Assembly: GCA_018333395.1 (NCBI GenBank) | Contig: JAGXSQ010000121.1 | Coordinates: forward strand, 1 to 13,167 | DNA length: 13,167 bases | Source of the DNA: Dethiobacter sp. | Lineage (GTDB): Bacteria; Bacillota_D; Dethiobacteria; Dethiobacterales; Dethiobacteraceae | Reading direction: 5' to 3' | Translations under genes and position numbers: made by a program | Shown here: in pieces, positions 1-6,678 of the stretch | Numbering within the stretch: position 1 is the first letter of the stretch | Layout of the letters: every line of letters begins with the position of its first letter | The notes under the pieces: generated by a model | Told to the model about the DNA's origin: nothing | What the model saw: the letters and a program-made list of their open reading frames with translations, nothing else | The model's database searches: none

Positions 1-4
1 AACC

Positions 5-1207
5 CTACTCGATAATCGAGGTAACCACGCCGGCGCCCACGGTACGACCGCCCTCGCGGATCGCGAAACGCAGGCCCTCTTCGGTGGCAATGGGGGTAAT
101 CAGCTCCAGTTTCATCTGCACATTGTCGCCCGGCATAACCATTTCCACGCCTTCCGGCAAGGTGATAACTCCAGTCACGTCGGTAGTACGGAAGTAAAAC
201 TGCGGGCGGTACCCGTTGAAAAACGGGGTGTGACGGCCGCCTTCTTCTTTCTTCAGCACATAAACCTCCGCCATAAACGTGGTGTGCGGTTTGATACTGC
301 CGGGTTTGGCCAACACCTGCCCGCGCTCAATCGACTCCCGGTCAACGCCCCGCAACAGCACGCCAATGTTGTCCCCGGCTTCCGCCTGATCCAGAATCTT
401 GCGGAACATCTCTACGCCAGTCACAACCGTCTTGCGTGGCTTCTCAGCAAAACCGACAATCTCGACTTCTTCCTGCACTTTGACGACTCCGCGCTCTACC
501 CGACCAGTGGCTACTGTGCCGCGGCCGGTAATGGTGAAAACGTCTTCTACAGGCATCAAAAACGGCTTGTCACGGTCACGTTCCGGAGTCGGGATGTATT
601 CGTCTACCGCATCCATCAACTCCCAGATCGACTTGCAAGATTCGCATTCCCGGCTGCCGCAGCCGTGCTCCAGTGCCTTAAGCGCCGAACCAATGACTAC
701 AGGAGTGTCATCTCCGGGAAATTCATAGGCGTTTAAGAGATCCCGCACTTCCAGTTCCACAAGCTCCAGCAACTCCGGGTCATCAACCATATCGGCCTTG
801 TTCATATAGACAACGATGTGCGGCACGCCTACCTGGCGCGCTAGCAAAATATGCTCCCGGGTCTGCGGCATGGGGCCGTCAGCAGCGGAAACAACCAAAA
901 TCGCCCCGTCCATCTGCGCGGCGCCGGTAATCATGTTCTTAATGTAGTCGGCATGCCCTGGGCAGTCTACATGCGCATAGTGGCGCTTGGGAGTCTCGTA
1001 CTCTACATGCGCCGTAGAAATAGTAATACCGCGCTCCTTCTCTTCGGGAGCCTTGTCAATCTCATCGTAGGCCGTCTTCTTGGCTAACCCTGACTGAGCC
1101 AGACAGGAAGTAATAGCCGCTGTCAGCGTTGTCTTGCCGTGGTCAACGTGACCAATCGTACCGACGTTAACGTGGGGTTTAGTCCTCTCAAACTTTTGCT
1201 TTGCCAT
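5..1207 (-). CDS. tuf: Translation elongation factor EF-Tu
   Basis: EF-Tu is the GTPase that carries aminoacyl-tRNA to the ribosomal A site. The start is taken as the ATG at 1207, giving 400 residues, because GAGGAGG lies six bases upstream and the protein then begins [20 protein letters not shown]; an in-frame start at 1222 would put that site inside the gene. The G domain shows the P-loop GHVDHGKT (19-26), switch I GITIST (60-65), DCPGH (81-85), NKAD (136-139) and SAL (174-176). Domains 2 and 3 follow at full length, ending VVTSIIE and TAG. Around residues 181-191 a short insert reads [11 protein letters not shown], with His181, Cys183, Cys188 and Cys191 spaced like a metal site; EF-Tu of many other bacteria has an acidic loop there. 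The gene follows four tRNA genes and is probably cotranscribed with them. Identity is certain; the metal-site idea is inference. Confidence 0.99.
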   Translation of the reverse strand: MAKQKFERTKPHVNVGTIGHVDHGKTTLTAAITSCLAQSGLAKKTAYDEIDKAPEEKERGITISTAHVEYETPKRHYAHVDCPGHADYIKNMITGAAQMDGAILVVSAADGPMPQTREHILLARQVGVPHIVVYMNKADMVDDPELLELVELEVRDLLNAYEFPGDDTPVVIGSALKALEHGCGSRECESCKSIWELMDAVDEYIPTPERDRDKPFLMPVEDVFTITGRGTVATGRVERGVVKVQEEVEIVGFAEKPRKTVVTGVEMFRKILDQAEAGDNIGVLLRGVDRESIERGQVLAKPGSIKPHTTFMAEVYVLKKEEGGRHTPFFNGYRPQFYFRTTDVTGVITLPEGVEMVMPGDNVQMKLELITPIATEEGLRFAIREGGRTVGAGVVTSIIE

Positions 1208-1220
1208 GTCAGACCTCCTC

Positions 1221-1260
1221 AAAAAAAATATACTTGGGCAGAGCCAGCGGCTTGTCCAAG
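1221..1260 (-). terminator. Terminator-like hairpin between tRNA-Met and tuf
   Basis: Reading the minus strand, CTTGG (1260-1256) pairs with CCAAG (1237-1233), and AGCC pairs with GGCT inside it around a GCT loop. The stem is followed, after TATA, by eight T residues (1228-1221), directly before the tuf Shine-Dalgarno site. This has the form of an intrinsic terminator or attenuator. It could lower tuf readthrough from the tRNA promoter, or mark a processing site. The stem has internal unpaired bases, so strength is uncertain. Confidence 0.45.
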
Positions 1261-1274
1261 AAATAAACCTAAAT

Positions 1275-1350
1275 TGGTGGCGGCGCAGGGACTTGAACCC
1301 CGGACGCGGCGGGTATGAACCGCCTGCTCTACCAACTGAGCTACGCCGCC
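1275..1350 (-). tRNA. tRNA-Met (CAT), elongator
   Basis: The minus strand folds as a cloverleaf of 76 bases. The acceptor stem is GGCGGCG/CGCCGCC, the anticodon stem GGCGG/CCGCC with loop TTCATAC, and the T loop is TTCAAGT. Discriminator A and CCA are encoded. Anticodon CAT with normal acceptor pairing marks the elongator type. A tRNA-Ile with lysidine-modified CAU cannot be fully excluded by eye, but the sequence looks like the Met elongator. It is one base from tRNA-Thr and is the last tRNA before tuf. Confidence 0.93.
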
Positions 1351-1351
1351 A

Positions 1352-1427
1352 TGGAGCTCACGACCGGGATTGAACCGGTGACCTCATCCTTACCAAGGAT
1401 GTGCTCTACCTACTGAGCTACGTGAGC
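1352..1427 (-). tRNA. tRNA-Thr (GGT)
   Basis: A 76-base cloverleaf on the minus strand. The acceptor stem is GCTCACG/CGTGAGC, and the anticodon stem CATCC/GGATG carries loop TTGGTAA, so the anticodon is GGT, reading ACC and ACU. The T loop is TTCAATC. Discriminator T and CCA are encoded. It lies one base from tRNA-Met and four from the initiator tRNA, in the same transcript. Confidence 0.95.
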
Positions 1428-1431
1428 GAAG

Positions 1432-1507
1432 TGGTTGCGGGGGCAGGACTTGAACCTGCGACCTCCGGGTTATGAGCCCGACGAGCTGCCAACTGCTCCA
1501 CCCCGCG
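1432..1507 (-). tRNA. tRNA-fMet (CAT), initiator
   Basis: A 76-base cloverleaf with the marks of an initiator. The first base C faces A at position 72, so the first acceptor pair is mismatched, and three G:C pairs (GGG/CCC) flank the CTCATAA anticodon loop. The D arm is GAGCAGTTGGCAGCTC and the T loop is TTCAAGT. Discriminator A and CCA are encoded. These features distinguish it from the elongator tRNA-Met at 1275-1350. Confidence 0.97.
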
Positions 1508-1525
1508 ACGCTTGGGAGCTGACTC

Positions 1526-1599
1526 TGGAGCGGGTGATGGGAATCGAACCCACGTGGCCAGCTTGGGAAGCTGGAACTCTGCCATTGAGCTACACCCGC
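1526..1599 (-). tRNA. tRNA-Gly (CCC)
   Basis: A 74-base cloverleaf. The acceptor stem is GCGGGTG/CACCCGC, and the anticodon stem CCAGC/GCTGG holds loop TTCCCAA, so the anticodon is CCC, reading GGG. The T loop is TTCGATT. Discriminator T, usual for bacterial glycine tRNAs, and CCA are encoded. It is the first tRNA of the cluster, about 20 bases after the likely transcription start. Confidence 0.95.
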
Positions 1600-1625
1600 C
1601 TGTTCCCCACCATATCAGCTCCCTG

Positions 1626-1654
1626 ATTATACAATATCTACTTTGCCATGTCAA
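1626..1654 (-). promoter_or_regulatory. Sigma-A promoter of the tRNA-tuf operon
   Basis: On the minus strand TTGACA (1654-1649) is followed after 17 bases by TATAAT (1631-1626). Both boxes and the spacing match the consensus. Transcription would start near 1619, about 20 bases before tRNA-Gly. Such strength suits tRNA and EF-Tu genes. Confidence 0.9.
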
Positions 1655-1692
1655 CATGCGCCGCTGCATGATGCTGGCGGCAAAATACGCAG

Positions 1693-1719
1693 AAAAGGAA
1701 GCGTACGCTTCCTTTTTTT
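1693..1719 (-). terminator. Palindromic terminator after sigH
   Basis: GGAAGCGTACGCTTCC (1697-1712) is a perfect palindrome flanked by A4 on one side and T7 on the other. Read on the minus strand it starts 31 bases after the sigH stop (flanking A/T pairs 24 bases after) and ends in a short T4 tract. Read on the plus strand it has T7. It could stop transcription both ways and separates sigH from the tRNA promoter. Confidence 0.75.
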
Positions 1720-1742
1720 ACTTAGCGGCCTTTAGTTGCCGC

Positions 1743-2402
1743 CTAGCCTTCTCTCACTTCCAGATATTTCTCCAGTTTCCGCTTTACTCTCTGTAGAGCA
1801 TTGTCAATGGACTTAACGTGCCGCTTCAGCTCCATGGCAATCTCATGGTACGACTTGCCGTCTAGATAAAACATCAAAACTTTCCATTCCAGGTCGCTAA
1901 GAATTTCGCCCATTTTCACTTCTATGTTGTCGTATTCTTCTCTGTTGATCATCAGCTCTTCAGGGTCGGTTATCTTGGCGCCGGAAAGGATGTCCAGTAA
2001 TGTCCGGTCAGAATCTTCGTCATAGATCGGCTTGTTTAACGAAACGTAGGAATTCAGCGGGATGTGCTTCTGACGAGTAGCCGTTTTAATGGCCGTAATA
2101 ATCTGCCGTGTGATGCAAAGTTCAGCAAAAGCACGAAACGAAGAAAGCTTGTCTTCTTTGAAGTCGCGGACAGCCTTGTACAGCCCAATCATTCCTTCTT
2201 GGATGATATCTTCCCTGTCAGCCCCAATCAGGAAATACGACCTAGCCTTGGCCTTTACAAAATTGCGGTACTTGTTAATTAAGTACTCCAGCGCCATCTC
2301 ACAGCCGTCTTTCGCTAGGATGACGATTTCTTCGTCAGTCTTCAGGTCATAACCCTCGTAGACCTTGGCCAGGCTATACAGTTCCTGGGCTGTAACGCTC
2401 AC
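1743..2402 (-). CDS. sigH: RNA polymerase sigma-H factor
   Basis: Sigma-H is the early sporulation and stationary-phase sigma factor. The protein matches the Bacillus SigH family over its length. Core-binding region 2 contains the near-invariant stretch ARSYFLIGADREDIIQEGMI and then FAELCITRQIITAIKTATRQ. Region 4 carries a helix-turn-helix (about residues 170-210 of the longer form) ending SIDNALQRVKRKLEKYLE. I prefer the GTG at 2402 as start: GGAGG (2415-2411) lies eight bases upstream, whereas the in-frame ATG at 2408 is only two bases from it. This gives 219 residues, close to the family's usual size. The gene has its own sigma-A promoter and a terminator. The yacP gene often found between rlmB and sigH in Bacillus is absent. 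Presence of SigH supports, but does not prove, a spore former. Confidence 0.96.
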   Translation of the reverse strand: MSVTAQELYSLAKVYEGYDLKTDEEIVILAKDGCEMALEYLINKYRNFVKAKARSYFLIGADREDIIQEGMIGLYKAVRDFKEDKLSSFRAFAELCITRQIITAIKTATRQKHIPLNSYVSLNKPIYDEDSDRTLLDILSGAKITDPEELMINREEYDNIEVKMGEILSDLEWKVLMFYLDGKSYHEIAMELKRHVKSIDNALQRVKRKLEKYLEVREG

Positions 2403-2449
2403 CGGCATCGCCTCCGTGACTTGAAGATCAGGCAGTCCATCACAGCGAC

Positions 2450-2479
2450 ATTATATCGTAAAGCAACTGGCAACGTCAA
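2450..2479 (-). promoter_or_regulatory. Sigma-A promoter of sigH
   Basis: Minus strand TTGACG (2479-2474), 18-base spacer, TATAAT (2455-2450). The -35 box begins only six bases past the rlmB stop codon, and I see no terminator between them, so sigH can be transcribed both from here and by readthrough from the cysE operon. Confidence 0.78.
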
Positions 2480-2485
2480 GAACTT

Positions 2486-3223
2486 TCAAAATCCTTCCCG
2501 TTGCCGGAACACCTCATAAATCAGCAGCGCTCCAGCTACCGAGGCATTAAGAGAGGCCAGTTTCCCTTTCATCGGCAGGCTGACCAGCTGGTCACATTTT
2601 TCCTTGACTAGTCGGCTTAAGCCTTTTCCTTCACCACCGATAACCAAGACAGTGTTGCCACGGTAGTCTGCGGCAGTATAGAGCATCTTTCCTGCCATAT
2701 CGGCGCCGTAAACCCACCAGCCAGCCTCTTTGCATTCCTCCAGGCAGCGGGACACGTTGACAACACGCGCCACTGGCAGATGCTCCGCCGCGCCACAGGC
2801 CGTCCTGACAGCGGCAGACGTAACCTGAGCCGCCCTTCTTTCCGGGATGACCACTCCCTGACAGCCAGCGGCATACGCTGTACGCAGCAAAGCACCTAAA
2901 TTATGAGGATCCTGGAGGTGGTCAAGGAAAAGCAGGAAGGCAGACTCCCCGTCTTTTCCGGACAGGAGCTGGTGGAAAGGAGTATAACGGAAGGAAACGG
3001 TTTCGGCCAGTACCCCCTGATGATTGGCCGTAGTGGCCAGACGATCAAGCGCCAGCCTGTCCTTAAACTCTGTGGGAACGGCGGACTGCCGTGCCAGTGC
3101 CAAGATTTCCTCCAGTGTATTACCATGCGCCCCTTTTTGGAGCACAAGACGGCTGATTTCCGTTCCGGCACGCAGTGCTTCCAGAACGGGCCGCCTCCCT
3201 TCTATCGTCTGCTTCTCACCCAT
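2486..3223 (-). CDS. rlmB: 23S rRNA Gm2251 2'-O-methyltransferase (TrmH/SpoU family)
   Basis: RlmB-type enzymes transfer a methyl group from S-adenosylmethionine to the ribose of a guanosine in the peptidyl-transferase region of 23S rRNA. The 245 residues show an N-terminal substrate-binding part with IEGRRPVLEALRAG (7-20). The knotted SPOUT domain follows with three motifs: DHLQDPHNLGALLRTA (101-116), VLVIGGEGKGL (192-202) and LPMKGKLASLNASVAGALLI (216-235). Length is normal. The ATG start at 3223 lies four bases after the thyX stop, with AGAGGA overlapping the thyX end as ribosome site, so translation is probably coupled. The related tRNA enzyme TrmH is the main alternative, but the N-terminal part and the gene context favour RlmB. 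It is the last gene of the T-box operon. Confidence 0.93.
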   Translation of the reverse strand: MGEKQTIEGRRPVLEALRAGTEISRLVLQKGAHGNTLEEILALARQSAVPTEFKDRLALDRLATTANHQGVLAETVSFRYTPFHQLLSGKDGESAFLLFLDHLQDPHNLGALLRTAYAAGCQGVVIPERRAAQVTSAAVRTACGAAEHLPVARVVNVSRCLEECKEAGWWVYGADMAGKMLYTAADYRGNTVLVIGGEGKGLSRLVKEKCDQLVSLPMKGKLASLNASVAGALLIYEVFRQREGF

Positions 3224-3227
3224 CGCT

Positions 3228-3914
3228 TCACATCCTCTGGAATCTTTGCCTGACCTCGAACATGTGGCCGCAGCTCATCGCCCCCTCAGGGCAGGCGTCC
3301 TCGCTCACGCATGCCGGTCCGGCAGCAGCAAACAAAACCGGCGCGACTCTTTTTACTTCCCGGTAAACATCCTCGGCCAACTCCCGGATTTCCCACTGCG
3401 CCCGCTGGCAGCAGCGCTGGCGGAAAAAATGCAGCAAGCTCCTAGCATTCATGGTGAAAACCAATTTTGTTTCACACGCACCCGGCAGTACATACCGGGC
3501 ATCTTCGTGGTGGACGAGCTCGCGCAAGCGTCGATACGCCTGACGGATGTTTTTCATCTGCTCCTGAAACAAACGGCTGGCCTCGGCATCGGCGGCCACA
3601 GAAGGCGGCTCAATACAGGCGAAGTCATCCTCCCGCACGTAGCGTTGCGACTTCTGCGAATAAGAAGCAAGGCGATGACGGACAAGCTGGTGTGACAACA
3701 CCCGGCTGATACCCTCCACCGCAAAAGTAAAGGAAACGTGTTCTACCGGAGACAGATGCCCAAGCTCGATGAGCTTGGCAAGGAACGCCTGCGTCTTGTC
3801 CTTTGTCATTCCATCCAGCAACACGTCTGCACCATCAGGTGAATAACAAAGGCGCGCGGCGGCAGCGACAATCTTCTCCGGTTCCGGCGTGTAGGCCAGC
3901 AAGGTTACTTTCAC
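3228..3914 (-). CDS. thyX: Flavin-dependent thymidylate synthase ThyX
   Basis: ThyX makes dTMP from dUMP using methylene-tetrahydrofolate, FAD and NADPH, and is unrelated to ThyA. The signature [11 protein letters not shown] (79-89) fits the ThyX motif RHRx7S that binds dUMP and flavin; the flanking [14 protein letters not shown] (51-64) and [15 protein letters not shown] (154-168) are also typical. Length is 228 residues. The start is GTG at 3914, overlapping the mrnC stop as GTGA, with GGGGAGGAGGAG upstream. The C-terminus has a cluster of cysteines (202, 208, 215) and a histidine (217) in the context [10 protein letters not shown], which could be structural or bind metal; I cannot decide from sequence. 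Placing thyX between mrnC and rlmB differs from the Bacillus order. No thyA is visible here. Confidence 0.97.
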   Translation of the reverse strand: MKVTLLAYTPEPEKIVAAAARLCYSPDGADVLLDGMTKDKTQAFLAKLIELGHLSPVEHVSFTFAVEGISRVLSHQLVRHRLASYSQKSQRYVREDDFACIEPPSVAADAEASRLFQEQMKNIRQAYRRLRELVHHEDARYVLPGACETKLVFTMNARSLLHFFRQRCCQRAQWEIRELAEDVYREVKRVAPVLFAAAGPACVSEDACPEGAMSCGHMFEVRQRFQRM

Positions 3915-4294
3915 TTGCGCTCCTCCTCCCCTAAGTCAATCAACTCCAGCAAGGCCGCGATCCTTGGCAGGTCTCCCCTCAGGTAAAGGTAGCCAAAGAG
4001 CGCCTCCAAACCGGTAGCGTGACGGTAGGTCGTCATGGCCGCACTTTTAGGTACACGGCCTTTGCTGTTGCGTCCGCTGCGCACGATTTCTGCCTCCTGC
4101 TCTGTAAGGTGAGACGAAAGCAGGCGCAAAATCTGCGCCTGCCCGTCGGCCCCGACATAACGTACCGCCTCCCGGTGCAGACGCCGCACCGGCTTAGCGT
4201 CGCCACCGACCAGCTTACAACGGATGTAGAGCTCATAGACGGCATCACCTATATAGGCCAGCAACTGCGGCGGGAGAGACTCCGGCCTGATCAT
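3911..4294 (-). CDS. mrnC: Mini-ribonuclease 3
   Basis: Mini-RNase III is an RNase III catalytic domain without the double-stranded-RNA-binding domain; it matures the ends of 23S rRNA precursors. The 127 residues show [13 protein letters not shown] (13-25), with Asp17 in the RNase III signature, the basic motif [12 protein letters not shown] (74-85), and [12 protein letters not shown] (94-105) with Glu97 as the second metal-binding acidic residue. Size fits the family. The ATG at 4294 overlaps the cysS stop (ATGA) and its own stop overlaps thyX (GTGA), so it is tightly coupled on both sides. Its position after cysS is conserved across Firmicutes. Confidence 0.95.
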   Translation of the reverse strand: MIRPESLPPQLLAYIGDAVYELYIRCKLVGGDAKPVRRLHREAVRYVGADGQAQILRLLSSHLTEQEAEIVRSGRNSKGRVPKSAAMTTYRHATGLEALFGYLYLRGDLPRIAALLELIDLGEEERK

Positions 4295-5703
4295 ACTTTT
4301 TTGCGCCAGCGCACGCCCTGCGGCGTGTCCTCCAGCATAACTCCCAGGCGCTGCAGCTCATCACGCAGAGCATCCGCCGCCGCCCAATCCTTGCGCTGTC
4401 GGGCGTCTTGGCGCCTGGCAATTAATTCTTCCACCTGCGCATCGAGCAGCCCAGCCTCTTTGTCGGCGAAGAAACCCAGCACCGCGCCCGTTTCCGCAAA
4501 AATGGCCAGTGTATTTTCCACCACGGCCCGCGATGGAACAGTACTTTGCAGATAAGTGTTGGTCTCGCGGGCCAAATCAAAAAGAACGGCCAGCGCGTCT
4601 GCGGTGTTAAAATCATCATCCATGGCGTCAATAAAGCGCTGCCGATAGGTAGCAACCGTCGCCAAGCGCTCCGCTGTCAAGCTGTCCAGGCCGTTGTCTG
4701 GTGACAGTTTGCACAGGAGGTCACGCAAGTTATAGACTACATTGTTCAATCGCTCCAAGCCACTTTGTGCCTGGTCCAGCAGGTCGGGCGAAAAATTGAT
4801 GGGGCTGCGGTAGTGCGCGGAGAGCATAAAAAAGCGTACCACCTGAGGGTCAAATTTTTGCCGGATGTCTCGCACCGTCATAAAGTTGCCGAGTGATTTA
4901 GACATTTTCTCCTGATTAACATTTAGGTAGCCGACATGCAGCCAGTATCTTGCAAACGCCTTGCCTGTGGCACCTTCGCTTTGCGCCTTCTCATTCTCAT
5001 GATGCGGAAAGACCAAGTCTGGACCGCCGGCATGGATATCAAGAGTATCACCGAGATACTTCATGGACATTGCCGAACACTCAATATGCCAACCGGGTCG
5101 CCCTTTGCCCCAGGGACTATCCCAGGCGGGTTCACCCGGCTTCTGCTTTTTCCACAGGGCAAAATCAAGCGGCGCCTTCTTCCGTTCGTCTACTTCCACA
5201 CGGGCACCAGCTACCAGTTCATCCAGCGGTTGGGTGGACAGCTCGCCATAGGCAGCAAAAGCAAGCGTCTGAAAATAAACATCCCCCTCCACCTCATAGG
5301 CCAGCCCTTTTGCCATCAGTCGTTGAACTAAGGCAATCATCTCCGGGATATGCTCGGTAGCCCTGGGGTGGACATCAGCCGGCTCCACACCTAAAGCCTC
5401 GGCGTCAGCCAAATAAGCCTCGATATATCTATCGGCCAGCTCAGTCACCGTAATGCCTAGTTCATTGGCTCTGTTGATCATCTTGTCATCAATATCGGTA
5501 AAATTTTGCACAAAAGTAACTTCATAACCCCGATAGCGCAAATAACGCCGGATAACATCAAAGACAATAAAAACCCGAGCATTGCCAATATGAAAAAAGT
5601 CGTAAACAGTAGGGCCACAAGCATAGATTCCCACCTTGCGGCCTGTTTGCGGCACAAACTCTTCCTTTTGGCGAGTAATTGTGTTATACACGCGAATGGT
5701 CAC
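4291..5703 (-). CDS. cysS: Cysteinyl-tRNA synthetase
   Basis: CysS joins cysteine to tRNA-Cys in an ATP-dependent class I reaction. The 470-residue protein has [17 protein letters not shown] (27-43), which includes the HIGN form of the HIGH motif (38-41) and Cys29, and the KMSKS loop (266-270). The zinc ligands expected from the Escherichia coli enzyme are all present: Cys29, Cys209, His234 and Glu238 (WHIECSAM and VFPHHENE). The C-terminal anticodon-binding part ends [15 protein letters not shown]. The start is GTG at 5703, overlapping the cysE stop as GTGA; the first residues MTIRVYNT fit the family. It shares the Cys T-box with cysE, as expected for a gene answering to uncharged tRNA-Cys. 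Confidence 0.98.
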   Translation of the reverse strand: MTIRVYNTITRQKEEFVPQTGRKVGIYACGPTVYDFFHIGNARVFIVFDVIRRYLRYRGYEVTFVQNFTDIDDKMINRANELGITVTELADRYIEAYLADAEALGVEPADVHPRATEHIPEMIALVQRLMAKGLAYEVEGDVYFQTLAFAAYGELSTQPLDELVAGARVEVDERKKAPLDFALWKKQKPGEPAWDSPWGKGRPGWHIECSAMSMKYLGDTLDIHAGGPDLVFPHHENEKAQSEGATGKAFARYWLHVGYLNVNQEKMSKSLGNFMTVRDIRQKFDPQVVRFFMLSAHYRSPINFSPDLLDQAQSGLERLNNVVYNLRDLLCKLSPDNGLDSLTAERLATVATYRQRFIDAMDDDFNTADALAVLFDLARETNTYLQSTVPSRAVVENTLAIFAETGAVLGFFADKEAGLLDAQVEELIARRQDARQRKDWAAADALRDELQRLGVMLEDTPQGVRWRKKV

Positions 5704-6350
5704 TTAGCTTTCCCCTCCTTTAGACACCGCTCCTGTTGAAAGCGGAGGTCATCGATTTGTCTTTGCAGGCAGTGCAGCATTTCGGCCACCGGATCCGGCA
5801 GGCTGACATGGTTTAGATCGACCGACGGGACCCGCTCGCCGTCATAAATAACAACACGTCCGGGAACGCCGACTACGGTGGTGTGTGTCGGCACGTTATG
5901 CAGGACTACCGAACCGGCACCTATCCTGGCCCCATCACCGATGATAATGGGACCAAGCACCTTGGCCCCGGTGCCAATGACCACATTGCTGCCCACCGTT
6001 GGATGGCGCTTGCCCTTTTCCTTGCCGGTGCCGCCCAGCGTTACTCCCTGGTAAAGCGTCACGTTATCACCGATTTCGGCCGTCTCCCCAATCACCACGC
6101 CCATGCCGTGGTCGATAAACAGTCCTGAAGCTATTTTGGCCCCCGGATGAATTTCAATCCCGGTCAGGAAGCGAGCCAGCTGGGAGATAAGCCGCGGCAG
6201 CAAAACCTGACCTCGGTTGTGCAATGCGTGGGCCAGCCGGTGAAAAATAAGGGCATGCAACCCGGGGTAACAAAGTAACACTTCCAGCAGGTTTTTGGCG
6301 GCCGGGTCCCGCTCGAAGATAGCCTGAATTTCTTTCTTAAGCCAGCGCAT
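5700..6350 (-). CDS. cysE: Serine O-acetyltransferase
   Basis: CysE acetylates serine with acetyl-CoA, the first step of cysteine synthesis from serine. The 216-residue protein has a short helical N-terminus and a left-handed beta-helix of hexapeptide repeats from about residue 66 to 165. Key motifs are [18 protein letters not shown] (78-95), whose Asp80-His81 pair matches the catalytic pair of the family, [16 protein letters not shown] (102-117) and IGAGSVVL (143-150). It lacks the long N-terminal extension of the enterobacterial enzyme, as is usual in Firmicutes. The ATG at 6350 follows AGGAGAGG. It is the first gene after the T-box leader; the second enzyme, cysteine synthase, is not in this window. 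Confidence 0.96.
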   Translation of the reverse strand: MRWLKKEIQAIFERDPAAKNLLEVLLCYPGLHALIFHRLAHALHNRGQVLLPRLISQLARFLTGIEIHPGAKIASGLFIDHGMGVVIGETAEIGDNVTLYQGVTLGGTGKEKGKRHPTVGSNVVIGTGAKVLGPIIIGDGARIGAGSVVLHNVPTHTTVVGVPGRVVIYDGERVPSVDLNHVSLPDPVAEMLHCLQRQIDDLRFQQERCLKEGKAK

Positions 6351-6387
6351 TTTTTCCTCTCCTGTCCTCTTCAGGTTTGCGGCAAAT

Positions 6388-6414
6388 AAAAAAGCCCTCT
6401 CCTCAGAGACGGCT
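6388..6414 (-). terminator. T-box intrinsic terminator
   Basis: Minus strand: AGCC-GT-CTCT pairs with AGAGGGCT around a GAGG loop (eight pairs with a two-base bulge), followed by six T residues (6393-6388). It sits just after the T-box sequence, as expected for the terminator that forms when tRNA-Cys is charged. Confidence 0.88.
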
Positions 6415-6631
6415 TCTCACCGCGGTTCCACCCTGTTTGGACAGCAGCAGCTGTCCCACTCACACTCGTTAACGGCTCTGCCGCAATCCCCTACTCGCCT
6501 TCAGGGACCAAACTCCGGAGCGCACTTCAGGTAGCCTTGCCGGGAGCCCCTTACAGCCATGGGGGCGCCTCTCTGCTACGGCGGCAGCCTTACTCTTCTC
6601 CTTCATCGTCTTTTCCTGTTTTTAATTCTTA
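6388..6631 (-). ncRNA. T-box riboswitch, tRNA-Cys specific
   Basis: The leader carries the T-box sequence AGGGTGGAACCGCGG (6434-6420), close to the family consensus AGGGUGGUACCGCG. Upstream is the Stem I region, with GATGAAGGAGAAGAGTA (6607-6591) and its AGTA element. The specifier is read as TGC (6524-6522) in the context GAAG-TGC-G, a Cys codon followed by a purine. The antiterminator bulge reads TGGA, whose last base would pair with a U discriminator, the base found in tRNA-Cys. Uncharged tRNA-Cys should favour the antiterminator and expression of cysE and the genes behind it. The 5' end is the predicted start near 6631. The class is certain; the specifier is strongly supported but was aligned by eye. 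Confidence 0.95.
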
Positions 6632-6637
6632 GTACAT

Positions 6638-6666
6638 ATTATAGATTTGGCACACCGTCGTGTCAA
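6638..6666 (-). promoter_or_regulatory. Sigma-A promoter of the cysE operon
   Basis: Minus strand TTGACA (6666-6661), 17-base spacer, TATAAT (6643-6638): a perfect consensus promoter. It begins 12 bases after the gltX stop, so cysE and its T-box are transcribed apart from gltX, although no clear gltX terminator is visible. Confidence 0.92.
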
Positions 6667-6678
6667 TGCTCGGTATTT

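Noticed and set aside
230..736. 168-residue plus-strand open frame opposite tuf
   Set aside because: It is the complement of a highly conserved, codon-biased gene; no ribosome site and no family resemblance.
1418..1669. Open frames across the tRNA cluster on both strands
   Set aside because: They run through tRNA genes and give the usual artefact peptides of antisense tRNA; not coding.
4019..4555. 178-residue plus-strand open frame opposite mrnC and cysS
   Set aside because: It crosses the overlap of two well-identified genes and has no start signal.
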